Made by a program: the position numbers and the translations under genes. The notes beneath the pieces are model-generated. The model did no database searches, had not been told where the DNA came from, and saw only the letters and a program-made list of their open reading frames with translations. A stretch of 54,029 nt of DNA from Cyclobacteriaceae bacterium (lineage in GTDB: Bacteria; Bacteroidota; Bacteroidia; Cytophagales; Cyclobacteriaceae). Shown piece by piece: positions 42,594-52,144 of this stretch (position 1 is the first letter of the stretch; each line of letters starts with the position of its first letter). The stretch lies in assembly GCA_958296015.1 (NCBI GenBank), contig CATQIH010000022.1, forward strand, positions 1 to 54,029, written 5' to 3'.

Positions 42594-44636
42594 CTAACGG
42601 AACTTCATTTGCTGAATTCTTACTGCGTTTAAAATAGCCAGCAAGGCTACTCCTACATCTGCAAACACCGCTTCCCAGAGTGAGGCTACGCCAAAGGCTC
42701 CTAAGACCATTACGAGTGCTTTGATGCCGAAAGCCAATGCAATATTCTGCCAGACCACCTGTCTGGTCTTTCGGCTGATCCGGATGGCAGTGGCTATTTT
42801 GGAAGGTTGATCCGTTTGAATAACCACATCGGCTGTTTCAATGGCTGCATCCGAACCCAATCCGCCCATGGCTATGCCAATATCTGCCCGCGTAATCACC
42901 GGGGCATCATTGATGCCATCTCCTACAAAAGCTACGGTATTGCCTTGTTGCTGTAGTGCTTCTACTTTAGCCATTTTTTCCTGTGGCAACAGTGCACCAA
43001 ACGCTTTATCTATTTTTAGCTGCTGTGCCACCTGCTGTACGATGGTTTCCTTGTCTCCGGAAAGCATCACCAACTGGCGGATGCCCAAATGGCGCAAACG
43101 CTCGATGGCCTGGTGCGCATCTTCCTTCAACGCATCAGCCAGCACAAAGTACCCTGCATACTGGCCGTTGATCGCCACATAGAGTACGGTATGATCTTCA
43201 CTGGCCGCTTCTGCACGGGTAATTATACCTTCCTGCTTCATCAGTTGCTGGTTGCCTACCAAGACATGCTGTCCATTGGCTATGCCTTTGAGTCCCTGAC
43301 CGGCTATCTCCTGTAATTCTTCCACAGGAGCCAGGCTTTTACCCTCTTGTTTGGCGTAAGCTACTACAGCTTTGGCAACCGGGTGGGTAGAGCTTACCTC
43401 CAGCATGGCTGCCAGGGTAATCCAGTCTTCGTCCATACCTTCCGTGGTGACCGCCTTCTGTACGGAAAATATCCCTTTGGTCAGAGTACCCGTTTTGTCC
43501 ATCACAAGGATATTCACTTTGGCCATCTGATCCAGGTAGCTGGCACCTTTGAAGAGGATACCGTGACGGGAAGCAGCACCAATCCCACCAAAATAGCCTA
43601 GTGGGATAGAGATTACAAGAGCACAGGGGCAGGAAATTACTAGAAAGACCAGTGCCCGGTAAAACCAGTCGCTAAAGATATAATGATCTACGAACAAATA
43701 AGGAAGCAGCGTCACTGCCGTTGCCAGCAATACCACAATGGGCGTGTATACTTTGGCAAAGCGGGCAATAAATTGCTGTGTTTTAGCCTTCCGGCTGCTG
43801 GCTTCTTCTACCAGATGAAGAATTTTAGACAAGGTGCTGTTTTCATAAGTAGCTTCAACCCTCATCTGCGCCACTTTGTCCAGGTTGATCATGCCTGCCA
43901 GTACTTTATCTCCCGCGGCTTTGGTGTCGGGCATGGACTCGCCCGTCAGGGCAGCCGTATCAAAAGAAGCATAGGCTGAAAGCAACTCACCGTCCAGGGC
44001 AACTTTTTCGCCTGCTCTTACCTGGATGAGGGCACCTTTTTTTACCTGTCGGGCAGCCACTTGCACAATTTGTCCATCTTGTAGTAGGCTTACTTCATCA
44101 GGGCGGTTGTCCATCAGGGCTTTGATAGACTGGCGGGAACGCGCTACCGCAGCTTCCTGAAAGTGTTCACCGATGATGTAAAAAAGCATGACTGTTACAC
44201 CTTCGGCATATTTGCCGAGGTAGAAAGCTCCCAGTGTAGCAATACTCATCAGAAAAAATTCATTGAAAATTCTTCCTTTGCGAATACCCTGTACAGCGTG
44301 CCATACCACACGCCAGCCTACCAGCAGGAAGGCAGCACCGTAGGTGAGGATGCGTAGAGAACCTGCAAACCAATGAACCTGTAAATAGTCAAGGATAATG
44401 CCTGATAGCAGTAATATAAAACTAACCAGCGTGGGCAGATAGGACGTCCATATGTCTATGGCTGATTTTTGATCATTGCTCTTTTCCCCGGAAGATGAAG
44501 CCTGTGCACCACAACAGGTATTTCCACAGCACGAATCTTCTTCTACCTGTTTTGATTTTGGAGGATATGCTGTACGGTTGGATGCAACTGGATGAGGAGC
44601 GAGCGCAACAGCTTCCCTGGATTGGTCTTTTGCCAT
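42594..44636 (-). CDS. Heavy-metal P1B-type ATPase (Zn/Cd/Co type)
   Basis: The 680-residue pump has TGES (231-234), the metal-binding CPC (C336-P-C338 in VISCPCALVIS) and the phosphorylated D380 in DKTGTLT. It also has HP-like SSTHPVAKAV and GDGINDAPV. CPC with this helix pattern fits Zn/Cd/Pb/Co efflux. The usual N-terminal HMA domain is missing. Instead there is a short tail with VEEDSCCGNTCCGAQ, a likely metal-sensing Cys cluster. It is downstream of a Fur-family regulator on the same strand. Confidence 0.94.
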   Translation of the reverse strand: MAKDQSREAVALAPHPVASNRTAYPPKSKQVEEDSCCGNTCCGAQASSSGEKSNDQKSAIDIWTSYLPTLVSFILLLSGIILDYLQVHWFAGSLRILTYGAAFLLVGWRVVWHAVQGIRKGRIFNEFFLMSIATLGAFYLGKYAEGVTVMLFYIIGEHFQEAAVARSRQSIKALMDNRPDEVSLLQDGQIVQVAARQVKKGALIQVRAGEKVALDGELLSAYASFDTAALTGESMPDTKAAGDKVLAGMINLDKVAQMRVEATYENSTLSKILHLVEEASSRKAKTQQFIARFAKVYTPIVVLLATAVTLLPYLFVDHYIFSDWFYRALVFLVISCPCALVISIPLGYFGGIGAASRHGILFKGASYLDQMAKVNILVMDKTGTLTKGIFSVQKAVTTEGMDEDWITLAAMLEVSSTHPVAKAVVAYAKQEGKSLAPVEELQEIAGQGLKGIANGQHVLVGNQQLMKQEGIITRAEAASEDHTVLYVAINGQYAGYFVLADALKEDAHQAIERLRHLGIRQLVMLSGDKETIVQQVAQQLKIDKAFGALLPQEKMAKVEALQQQGNTVAFVGDGINDAPVITRADIGIAMGGLGSDAAIETADVVIQTDQPSKIATAIRISRKTRQVVWQNIALAFGIKALVMVLGAFGVASLWEAVFADVGVALLAILNAVRIQQMKFR

Positions 44637-44673
44637 AGAAACACTTGTTTGAACGGTTCTTTATAAGAAAGGA

Positions 44674-44681
44674 CAAATATA
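44674..44681 (-). promoter_or_regulatory. -7 box of the P-ATPase gene
   Basis: On the minus strand TATATTTG fits TAnnTTTG exactly, 38 bp before the ATPase start. The adjacent palindrome lies just upstream of it. Confidence 0.6.
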
Positions 44682-44693
44682 ACACTTGTTGCT

Positions 44694-44710
44694 ATGCAAT
44701 GGTATTGCAT
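44694..44710. promoter_or_regulatory. TGCAAT-N3-ATTGCA palindrome upstream of the P-ATPase
   Basis: ATGCAAT GGT ATTGCAT is a perfect 7+3+7 palindrome between the Fur-family gene and the ATPase gene. It lies 12 bp upstream of the -7 box, over the -33 region, so it is a good operator candidate. A related palindrome is at 48333-48347. Confidence 0.65.
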
Positions 44711-44714
44711 TTTT

Positions 44715-45125
44715 TTAATCACTACATCTGTTGCATACACCTTTTGCTACCAGGTTTACTTCCTGTAATTGATATCCTTTGGGTAAGCCCAGATCAGGTA
44801 TCTTAGATTTTGAAAGGCAATACGTTTTCTCGCACTTATTACAGTAAAAGTGTATATGCAAATCCTGTGGGCTGCACTGGCAGCCGGGTTCGCAGAGTGC
44901 ATATTTTGTGGCACCCGTACCATCTTCTATGCTATGTACGATCCCTTTTTCCTCAAAGGTCTTCAGGGTTCTATACAAAGTAATACGATCGGCATGTTCA
45001 AAGGCAGCTTCCAGATCATGAAGGCTGATGGCTGTTTGTTGTTTGGCAAGCGTGTCCATCACCAACAAACGCATGGCGGTAGAACGCACATGCTTTTCGT
45101 GCAGAATATTTTCAAACGCATTCAT
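44715..45125 (-). CDS. Fur family metalloregulator (Zur-like)
   Basis: The 136-residue protein has a winged-helix N-terminal half (LLVMDTLAKQQTAISLHDLEAAFEHADRITLYRTLKTFEEKGIVH) and a C-terminal metal domain with HIHFYCNKC (C95, C98) and a second CxxC (C131, C134) forming the structural zinc site. The DNA helix pattern DRITLYRTL fits the family. Its position before a Zn/Cd-type ATPase suggests zinc sensing rather than iron (inference). It is probably autoregulated or regulates the next gene through the palindrome at 44694. Confidence 0.92.
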   Translation of the reverse strand: MNAFENILHEKHVRSTAMRLLVMDTLAKQQTAISLHDLEAAFEHADRITLYRTLKTFEEKGIVHSIEDGTGATKYALCEPGCQCSPQDLHIHFYCNKCEKTYCLSKSKIPDLGLPKGYQLQEVNLVAKGVCNRCSD

Positions 45126-45335
45126 CCTATAATGTTATACAGAGTATTTAACTGATTTTTAAGCTTTGAAGTTTCTATCCGGGGAGTGGTTTCATCTATT
45201 GCCAGGTGAATGCATAGATAAATGATTATAGCAACGCTTCAACGCTTTCACCGCCTGTGGAGTAGCCATTAGCATAAAAGGAAGCATTGGAGAAAGTAGC
45301 GGAAACCTAAAGAGAAAAATTATTTATTAGACAGG

Positions 45336-45353
45336 GCTAACTTTATTCTTAGC
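45336..45353 (+). promoter_or_regulatory. Possible MntR/DtxR-type operator before mntH
   Basis: GCTAA (45336-45340) and TTAGC (45349-45353) form an inverted pair with 8 bp between, 59 bp before mntH. A regulator of the MntR/DtxR group would be a candidate. The arms are short, so this is weak. Confidence 0.3.
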
Positions 45354-45411
45354 TTTATAAATATATTTTCTACATTGCAAATGGTTAAAAAAGAGACGCT
45401 AAAAAACTACG

Positions 45412-46671
45412 ATGCTTACATCTATTAAAAAAACGATCAAACGAACCTCTTTCAGAGAAGTACTTTTTTATATGGGACCAGGCTTTCTTATCAGTGTAGC
45501 CTATATGGATCCGGGCAACTGGGCAACCAATATTTCTGGCGGGGCGCGGTTTGGTACGGCACTGCTCTGGGTGATTGTACTGGCTAGTTTGATGGCTATT
45601 GTTATCCAAGTTATTGCCGCAAAGCTGGGCATTGCCACAGGCAAAGGTGTGGCTACCCTATGCAGGGAACGCCTGTCAAAGCCAACAATCATCGTTCTTT
45701 GGATTGCAGCCGAGCTTGCCATGATTGCTACGGATATGGCCGAAATTATCGGGGCGGCTATTGGCTTTAGCCTCATCTTTCATCTGCCGCTCTGGGCAGG
45801 AGCCATCTTGGCAGGTGTCGCTTCATTTGCGTTGCTTGGGGTTCAGACAGCCCACGTGCGGGGCTTTCGTTTCGTAGAATATGTCATTATGGTATTGGTG
45901 GGCATTGTGGCACTTTCCTTTGTATTTGAAATGATTTTGGCTAAACCCACTTTGCAGATCATCGGTAGTGGGTTGATTCCTACCTTGCCAGACCCTTCGG
46001 CGTTGTATGTAGCCATTGGTATTTTGGGTGCCACGGTGATGCCGCACAGTGTGTATCTACATTCTACATTGGTGCAAGATCGCCGCAAAATAAGCATTGA
46101 ACAAAAAGGGGACACCGAAGAGGCGCACCGTCACCATTTTCATTTGGAGGCTTTCGACACGTCGACTGCCCTTTTTGCTGCCATGTTTGTCAATGCGGCT
46201 ATGCTTATAGTAGCTGCAGCAGCTTTGCAAGGCACGGGTATTGAAACGCTTGATGAAGCCTATATTACGCTAAACGAGGTGTTTGGGCAGCATTCAAGTC
46301 TGGCGTTTGGCATTGCCCTGATTGCGGCCGGGCTATCGTCCTCGCTGGTAGCCACTATGGCCGGGCAGACAGTGATGGACGGCTTCTTGGACCTTAAAAT
46401 TAATGTATGGCTACGCCGATCAGTTACGCTTATTCCCAGTATTGTCATTGTGAGTGCTGGCTTTGAGGCGACCAAAGTGCTGGTGGCTTCCCAGGTAGCA
46501 CTTAGCTTTGAGCTGCCGTTTGTGCTTATCCCATTATTGCTCTTTACCAAAGACAAAAATATTATGGGGCCGTTTCGCAACCATTACATTACTACTTACA
46601 CGCTAGGTGCTATTGTTGCGGTTATCAGTTTGCTCAATGTATATCTGCTATACGAGCTTATTTTTGCATAA
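45412..46671 (+). CDS. mntH: Nramp family Mn/Fe transporter
   Basis: The 419-residue protein has eleven or so membrane helices. The metal-binding DPGN (residues 33-36, YMDPGNWATN) and MPHSVYLHS in helix 6 are conserved, as is the AAELAMIATDMAE segment. It imports Mn(II) or Fe(II) with protons. It follows the Fur-like gene on the other strand, with a divergent region of about 290 bp in between. A possible operator is noted at 45336. Confidence 0.95.
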   Translation: MLTSIKKTIKRTSFREVLFYMGPGFLISVAYMDPGNWATNISGGARFGTALLWVIVLASLMAIVIQVIAAKLGIATGKGVATLCRERLSKPTIIVLWIAAELAMIATDMAEIIGAAIGFSLIFHLPLWAGAILAGVASFALLGVQTAHVRGFRFVEYVIMVLVGIVALSFVFEMILAKPTLQIIGSGLIPTLPDPSALYVAIGILGATVMPHSVYLHSTLVQDRRKISIEQKGDTEEAHRHHFHLEAFDTSTALFAAMFVNAAMLIVAAAALQGTGIETLDEAYITLNEVFGQHSSLAFGIALIAAGLSSSLVATMAGQTVMDGFLDLKINVWLRRSVTLIPSIVIVSAGFEATKVLVASQVALSFELPFVLIPLLLFTKDKNIMGPFRNHYITTYTLGAIVAVISLLNVYLLYELIFA

Positions 46672-46961
46672 GCATTGCTAAAGGTAAGCGATATTGGTAA
46701 ACCTAGCGTACCATATACAAATGCAAAGCCTCTGCGGGTCTTGTCATCCGCAGATGAGCTTGGAAGTGCGCTCCTGCATCATCAAAGTTTGTGGAAGGTT
46801 ACAACACACACCACGGCAGTTGTGATATGGGTAGCACAGTAGGCTACAGGGTAGTTAGTCTATTTGCTTTACCTGTTCTGCTTGTCTGACAGTTGTGCTG
46901 TAGCACAGGACATGAATTTAGTGTGTATACAGACGCGTATGCGCTTTCTTGAGGGTGAGCC

Positions 46962-47708
46962 TTACTTACTCTTTCCCTGATCTTCTACCTCTTTCATAGC
47001 CGCCTCAACCTCCTCTTGATCGCCCAGGTAATAACTTTTGATCGGATGTAGGTTGTCATCCAGTTCATATACCAGCGGTACGCCGGTGGGTACGTTGACA
47101 TCAATAATTTCTTCGTTGCTCAACTGGTCCATAATCTTGATAAACGCCCGGATGCTGTTGCCGTGGGCAGAAATCAGCAGACGTTTGCCACGACGGAGGT
47201 TTGAGAAGATATCTTTTTCCAGCACGGATTGCAGGCGGTTGACGGTCATCTCCAGGCTTTCGGCCACTGGAATTTCACTTTCTTTCAGGTGAGTATACCT
47301 GGGATCGTTTCCGGGATAGCGCTCATCTGATTTTTTCAGGGCGGGCGGCGGGACGTTATAGCTTCTTCGCCAGATATGCACCTGTTCTTCCCCATATTGT
47401 TTAGCTGTTTCGGCTTTGTTGAGCCCTTGCAGTGCACCGTAGCTTCGTTCGTTCCAGTGCCAATCTTTGGTTACCGGAATCCACAACTGGTCAATTTCGT
47501 CCAGCACAAAGTTCAGAGTACGGATCGCTCTTTTCAGCAGAGAAGTATAGGCCATATCAAACGCAAAGCCTTCCTGTTTGAGGATAAGTCCTGCTTCTTT
47601 GGCTTGCTGCTCGCCAAGGGGCGTAAGGTCAATATCTTTCCAGCCGCTAAAGCGGTTTTCTTTGTTCCAAAGGCTTTCACCATGTCGTATAAGTACTAAT
47701 TTGATCAT
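46962..47708 (-). CDS. gpmA: 2,3-bisphosphoglycerate-dependent phosphoglycerate mutase
   Basis: I start at MIKLVLIRHGES (47708); an ATG seven codons earlier is in frame. The 248-residue enzyme has the phospho-His motif LIRHGESLWN, GWKDIDLT, YTSLLKRAIRT, the YGALQGLNKAE loop and SAHGNSIRA with the second active-site His. It interconverts 2- and 3-phosphoglycerate. The gene stands alone. The 290-bp gap before it (46672-46961) contains a weak hairpin near 46731-46754 only. Confidence 0.95.
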   Translation of the reverse strand: MIKLVLIRHGESLWNKENRFSGWKDIDLTPLGEQQAKEAGLILKQEGFAFDMAYTSLLKRAIRTLNFVLDEIDQLWIPVTKDWHWNERSYGALQGLNKAETAKQYGEEQVHIWRRSYNVPPPALKKSDERYPGNDPRYTHLKESEIPVAESLEMTVNRLQSVLEKDIFSNLRRGKRLLISAHGNSIRAFIKIMDQLSNEEIIDVNVPTGVPLVYELDDNLHPIKSYYLGDQEEVEAAMKEVEDQGKSK

Positions 47709-48093
47709 GCTTATTCGATAAAAAAGCATCCTGTACCCAACAGAGAAAGGCTGCCCGTATTAGATATATTCAACCATTGATCTTCTTCAGCTTCATCACT
47801 AATATTGGATTCTGCACGCTCCGTAAGCTTTTTTACCTGTTTTCTTTTCTTCCTACAAGATTCTCTTCAGCAGATCTTTCCCTGCCATCTCCTCCAACTC
47901 GTTGGCAAACTCAACGAGGTCCTTCTGGCCTTTTGCCCAATGTGTTGAAGCGTTTTTCCCAGTCTTCCTACTTTTGAGAACCGTTAAATTGAATGTTTGT
48001 TTTACAAAACAAAAGATTTTCGGCTACCTAACTTATAAGTCTATTGCTCGATCAACTGTCCTTTCATCCAGGCATTGAGCACTTCTATGTTGT
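47709..48093. other. Intergenic region, possible decayed coding remnants
   Basis: No intact gene is seen in the 385 bp. On the minus strand about 47863-47970 reads WAKGQKDLVEFANELEEMAG and ends LLKRIL then stop, with coding-like codons but no start. It may be the tail of a lost gene. Confidence 0.3.
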
Positions 48094-48348
48094 CTATTGC
48101 ATGTTGAAGTGGTTAACACTCTCATAAAAATAGCACAGCCAGTGGTAGGTTTTGGTAAGCTCCTGCAAGGTCAGTTGCCGAATGTTCTGCATGTGTGCTT
48201 CGGCTTTTTGCCAGGCTTGCTGGTCATGTATGACAACCACTGCATACGCACCAGCCCAAGACGCTTCTTCACCCTGCTGTATGTGCGACGACAAGAAAAA
48301 GTAAAATGGCGTATAGTCTGTTAGTTTGTAAATGCAACATTGTTGCAA
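48094..48348 (-). CDS. Uncertain small ORF, possibly a gene remnant
   Basis: The 84-residue frame starts only with TTG and reads YKLTDYTPFYFFLSSHIQ, then GAYAVVVIHDQQAWQKAEAH, QLTLQELTKTYHWLCYFYES to the stop. The C-terminal half has codon use typical of real genes here, but no family is recognised. A TGCAAC-N3-GTTGCA palindrome overlaps its start. It could be a fragment or a small metal-regulated gene. Confidence 0.35.
   Translation of the reverse strand: MQQCCIYKLTDYTPFYFFLSSHIQQGEEASWAGAYAVVVIHDQQAWQKAEAHMQNIRQLTLQELTKTYHWLCYFYESVNHFNMQ
48333..48347. promoter_or_regulatory. TGCAAC-N3-GTTGCA palindrome
   Basis: TGCAAC ATT GTTGCA is a perfect 6+3+6 palindrome with the same layout as the one at 44694-44710. 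It lies 114 bp before the M1 peptidase start and over the start of the uncertain ORF. Confidence 0.55.
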
Positions 48349-48460
48349 AATTAAGAGATATTTTTTCTAAATCGCAACAGCGTTTCGATTTTTTCGTTTT
48401 GCTGATCAACAACTGTGGACAGCAACATCCTATACATTTCTTTTACCTATTCAAAGAAGC

Positions 48461-50461
48461 ATGATGTGTCAATTAGCTTTTATCGTAAATGCGCTTTTCA
48501 TTTTTTTTCTAAGCGCTCCCACATTGTTGGCACAGAACAATGTACCAAACTCTACCGCTGATTCTTCGGTGTATCAGCCGGAAGAAAATTTTGCACAGCT
48601 TTTTTACCCACACACCGGCAATGAGTTCCGGTCGGCAAATGGGGCTCCGGGTCCCAAATACTGGCAGAACCGGGCAGACTATTCCATCCAGGCGACACTG
48701 GATACGGTAAAAAAAGCACTCAGCGTAGCAGAGACCATCCATTATATCAACCACAGTCCTGACTCCCTTCATTCTCTGTGGATTCAGATGGATCAGAATA
48801 TTTACCGCCAGGATGCCCGTTCTAATTTTTACGGCAGTTTTTCCAGAGATAGTAAGCAACATACGGAGGGATATCAACTTCAGTCGGTACAGCTAAAACA
48901 TTGTGGAAAGACCCTCCAGGCTGATTACATCATCACGGATACCCGGATGCAGATACGGTTGAAAGAACCTTTGGCACCCGGAGAGGGCAAACTGGATATA
49001 CTAATACAATATCATTATACCATTCCCGGATCTTTTGGTGGAAGAACAGATTATGTAGACACCCAAAACGGGAAAATCTATGAAATAGCCCAATGGTATC
49101 CGCGGATGTGCGTATATGATGACCTGGAAGGCTGGAGTACTTTGCCCTTTCTGGGCAGCGGTGAATTTTATTGTGAATACGGAGACTTTGATTACGCTGT
49201 TACCGTTCCCTGGGATATGATCGTGGCCGGTTCCGGTGAACTTCAAAACCCGGAAGAAGTACTCACCAGTCAGCAGATTAAACGGCTGGATCAAGCCCGC
49301 CAACGTGATCAAACAGTGATGATTCGTTCTCTTGAAGAAGTGAATGATCCTGGCAGCCGACCCGTACAAAAAGGGACCCTTACCTGGCGTTTTGTGATGA
49401 AAAACACGCGGGATGTAGCCTTTGGTGCTTCCAAAGCGTATGTATGGGATGCTGCCCGTGTGAATTTGCCTTCCGGTAAAAAATCATTAGCCATGTCGGT
49501 GTATCCTGTAGAAAGTGCCGGTCAGGAAGCCTGGGGCCGGTCTACGGAATATCTGAAAAAATCTATAGAATACTTTTCAAAGCAGTGGTTTGAGTATCCT
49601 TATCCGGTTGCCATCAACGAAGCAGGTATTGCCGGGGGCATGGAATATCCGGGTATCGTGTTTGATGGCATCCACGACAAAGGCAAAGACCTGTTCTGGA
49701 TCACTGCCCATGAAATAGGACACAACTGGTTCCCGATGGTCGTAGGTTCTGACGAGCGGCGCTACCCCTGGATGGACGAAGGATTCAATACGTTCATTGA
49801 CATATATGCTTCTGACGAGGTGAACGACGGAGAGTTTGCGCCCAAACGAGATGGTGAGTATGCACCCGGAGGCGGTAATCCTGCCGATGAAATTGCGCCT
49901 TACCTCAGCGACCCGGACGCACCTATTATCATGGTGCGGGCAGATGCCGTTCCCGGAAAATACCGGCATCCTATGGTGTATTTTAAGCCCGCCTTTGGGC
50001 TGGTGCTGTTGCGGGAATACATTCTGGGAAAAGATCGTTTTGATTATGCTTTCCGGCGTTATATTCAGCAATGGGCTTACAAACATCCTTCTCCTTATGA
50101 TTTTTTTCATACCATCGAAAACGAAGCCGGAGAAGACCTGGCGTGGTTCTGGAGAGCATGGTTTTTTCATAACTGGTCGCTAGACCAGGCCATACAGAAG
50201 GTAGCATATCAGAAGGGACCGGCGAAAGGAGCAGAGATCACACTGGCCAACCTGGATAAAATGGTGATGCCGGTTGTTATTGAACTGACGCTGAAAGATG
50301 GTGCCAAACAAAGGATTTGGCTACCGGTAGAAACCTGGTTGCAAAATAAAGTATACACCTTGAAATTACCCACAAGCCAGGCGATTACTGCGGTCATCCT
50401 TGATCCGGATAAGATGTTACCTGATAAAAACCGGGATAATAATGAGTGGCACGCTCAATAG
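48461..50461 (+). CDS. M1 family zinc metallopeptidase
   Basis: The 666-residue protein has a signal peptide ending near LLAQ. The catalytic domain contains the aminopeptidase-type GGMEYPG (392-398) and the zinc motif HEIGHNW (H417, E418, H421) with E440 in WMDEGF as third ligand. The N-terminal part ([25 protein letters not shown]) is the beta-sandwich of the family. It is probably a secreted or periplasmic peptidase. A C-terminal domain of about 110 residues follows. Confidence 0.93.
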   Translation: MMCQLAFIVNALFIFFLSAPTLLAQNNVPNSTADSSVYQPEENFAQLFYPHTGNEFRSANGAPGPKYWQNRADYSIQATLDTVKKALSVAETIHYINHSPDSLHSLWIQMDQNIYRQDARSNFYGSFSRDSKQHTEGYQLQSVQLKHCGKTLQADYIITDTRMQIRLKEPLAPGEGKLDILIQYHYTIPGSFGGRTDYVDTQNGKIYEIAQWYPRMCVYDDLEGWSTLPFLGSGEFYCEYGDFDYAVTVPWDMIVAGSGELQNPEEVLTSQQIKRLDQARQRDQTVMIRSLEEVNDPGSRPVQKGTLTWRFVMKNTRDVAFGASKAYVWDAARVNLPSGKKSLAMSVYPVESAGQEAWGRSTEYLKKSIEYFSKQWFEYPYPVAINEAGIAGGMEYPGIVFDGIHDKGKDLFWITAHEIGHNWFPMVVGSDERRYPWMDEGFNTFIDIYASDEVNDGEFAPKRDGEYAPGGGNPADEIAPYLSDPDAPIIMVRADAVPGKYRHPMVYFKPAFGLVLLREYILGKDRFDYAFRRYIQQWAYKHPSPYDFFHTIENEAGEDLAWFWRAWFFHNWSLDQAIQKVAYQKGPAKGAEITLANLDKMVMPVVIELTLKDGAKQRIWLPVETWLQNKVYTLKLPTSQAITAVILDPDKMLPDKNRDNNEWHAQ

Positions 50462-50520
50462 CGGCTAAGAATGCGTATCGGGAACTTCTTTCGTCGGGGG
50501 GCTTTCACCGTTTTGATTAA

Positions 50521-50922
50521 GAAATTAAAGAAGACAAACTTAACCTGGGTGGCAGTGCCTTACTTGGGACAGTACTCGGAGAAGATGTGGGTGCTTTTGG
50601 CCTTGCCTATGGAGTAGTTACCATAGGAAACCATAACATAAACCTCAACCTTGGCTTAGGATATGGATTTGCCGGTGGAGAATGGGGAGACACTCCGCTT
50701 TTTCATATTGGCGGAATGGCACGGCTTAGTAAAAGAGGCTATTTGTTGAGCGAAAACTACTTCATTGCAGTGGATGGCGATGCTTTTGGAGTGATCTCGT
50801 TAGGAGGGCGCACCATGTGGAATCGCTTTTCGCTGGATTATGGTGGGTTTATTCCAGTCAGTGAAACGAATGCGTTATTTATCATTCCGTGGCTAGGGTT
50901 TGTGGTTCCTTTAGGAAATTAG
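50521..50922 (+). pseudogene. N-terminally truncated outer-membrane beta-rich protein
   Basis: The frame is open from just after a TAA at 50518 and reads EIKEDKLNLGGSALLGTVLG, then VTIGNHNINLNLGLGYGFAGGEWGD, and ends with FIIPWLGFVVPLGN. These strands fit the C-terminal half of a Bacteroidota outer-membrane beta protein of about 200-300 residues. The N-terminal half and signal peptide are missing. A GTG at 50587 could start a 111-residue protein, but without a signal peptide this is unlikely to work. Confidence 0.6.
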
Positions 50923-51080
50923 CGGTTCTGATCAATATCGTAGTGCCTCTTGGGTATCAAAACCTTACTTGGCTCAGGATGAACGGTTCTTTTTCTCGTC
51001 AGGAACTCATACAAACCAATGGCTAAAATACTTAATCCAAAAAGTGGTAGCACAATTCCTGACGCGATGAGTAGCACCAT
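50919..51080 (-). CDS. Small single-helix membrane protein (53 residues)
   Basis: On the minus strand ATG at 51080 starts MVLLIASGIVLPLFGLSILA, a hydrophobic helix, followed by YEFLTRKRTVHPEPSKVLIP and a charged end, stop at 50919. It is too short for most ORF callers. The stop overlaps the stop of the truncated gene on the plus strand. The rest of 50923-51251 shows only a possible upstream helix in another frame (SALLFLIVVFIHTRHIPLIY), so a frameshift is also possible. Confidence 0.5.
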   Translation of the reverse strand: MVLLIASGIVLPLFGLSILAIGLYEFLTRKRTVHPEPSKVLIPKRHYDIDQNR

Positions 51081-51251
51081 TATTCCGGTGCTTATCCTAT
51101 GTTTACTTGAATTGTAGATAAATAAGCGGAATATGCCTCGTATGTATAAAAACCACGATCAAGAAAAGAAGGGCACTGTATCTTTTGATAATATCCACTT
51201 GCGCATAAATGTGGTGAGCAGAAATATATAATGCAAACTTCATCTAAGCTA

Positions 51252-52055
51252 CTAACTCCAGGAGGCTTCTATTTTTTGGGTAAGTTCTACAAAGTCTGCC
51301 ACGCTCAACTGTTCAGCCCGCTGGTCCAGCAAGCTATCGGGCTTGAGGCTTTCGGCCAGGTTCATGGGTTTCAACGCATTGCGCAGCGTTTTTCGTCTAT
51401 TGTTGAACCCCTGTTTCACCACCCTTTTAAACAGCTTTTCGTCGCAGGCGAGCTGCTGCACTTGGTTTCTCTTCAGCCGGATCACCGCCGAGCGTACTTT
51501 GGGGGGCGGAAAGAAGACGTGGGGCTCTACGGTAAACAGGTATTCGATATCGTAATAGGCTTGCAGCAGTACGCTTAAAATACCGTAGGTTTTGTTGCCG
51601 TGTGCGGCACACAGGCGGTCGGCCACCTCTTTTTGCAACATGCCTACCACTTCCGGAATGCGGTCTTTCTCATCCAGCACCTTAAAGAATATTTGCGAAG
51701 AAATATTATACGGGAAGTTGCCGATGATGGCAAAGTTTCCCTGCATCAGCGTGGCAATGTCTGTTTTGAGGAAATCCTGATGAAAGATACGCTCTTGCAG
51801 TTCCGTATAATGCTGTTGCAGGTAAGCCACCGACTCGCCATCCAACTCGATCAGATACAGATGCTCTTTGAAGGATTTTGCCAGAAACTTGGTCAGCACA
51901 CCAGTGCCCGGCCCGATTTCCAGCACTTTTTCATAGCCTCCGTGCATCGTCAGGCTGCCTGCTATCTGTTCGGCAATGTGCTGGTCTTTGAGAAAATGCT
52001 GGCCTAGGTGCTTTTTAGGCTTCACAGATGACTGGCCGGTGTGATGTTCTTTCAT
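51252..52055 (-). CDS. rsmA: 16S rRNA dimethyladenosine transferase
   Basis: I start at MKEHHTGQSSVKPKKHLGQHFLKD (52055); an ATG five codons before is in frame. The 267-residue enzyme has the SAM site LEIGPGTGVLTKFLA and the family NFPYNISSQIFFK (NLPY-type). The C-terminal part has HVFFPPPKVRSAVIRL and NNRRKTLRNALK. It methylates two adjacent adenines near the 3' end of 16S rRNA. It is divergent from pdxA, as is often seen. Confidence 0.96.
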   Translation of the reverse strand: MKEHHTGQSSVKPKKHLGQHFLKDQHIAEQIAGSLTMHGGYEKVLEIGPGTGVLTKFLAKSFKEHLYLIELDGESVAYLQQHYTELQERIFHQDFLKTDIATLMQGNFAIIGNFPYNISSQIFFKVLDEKDRIPEVVGMLQKEVADRLCAAHGNKTYGILSVLLQAYYDIEYLFTVEPHVFFPPPKVRSAVIRLKRNQVQQLACDEKLFKRVVKQGFNNRRKTLRNALKPMNLAESLKPDSLLDQRAEQLSVADFVELTQKIEASWS

Positions 52056-52144
52056 AGCATGGTATATCAAACAGAAAGATGACGAATAATCACCTTAATT
52101 AAAAAAGCATTGTTAAATTGCAGTGCTAAAATTACCTAATTTAT

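Noticed and set aside
45385-45609. Small minus-strand frame at the mntH start
   Set aside because: It lies antisense to the conserved Nramp N-terminus and has no support.
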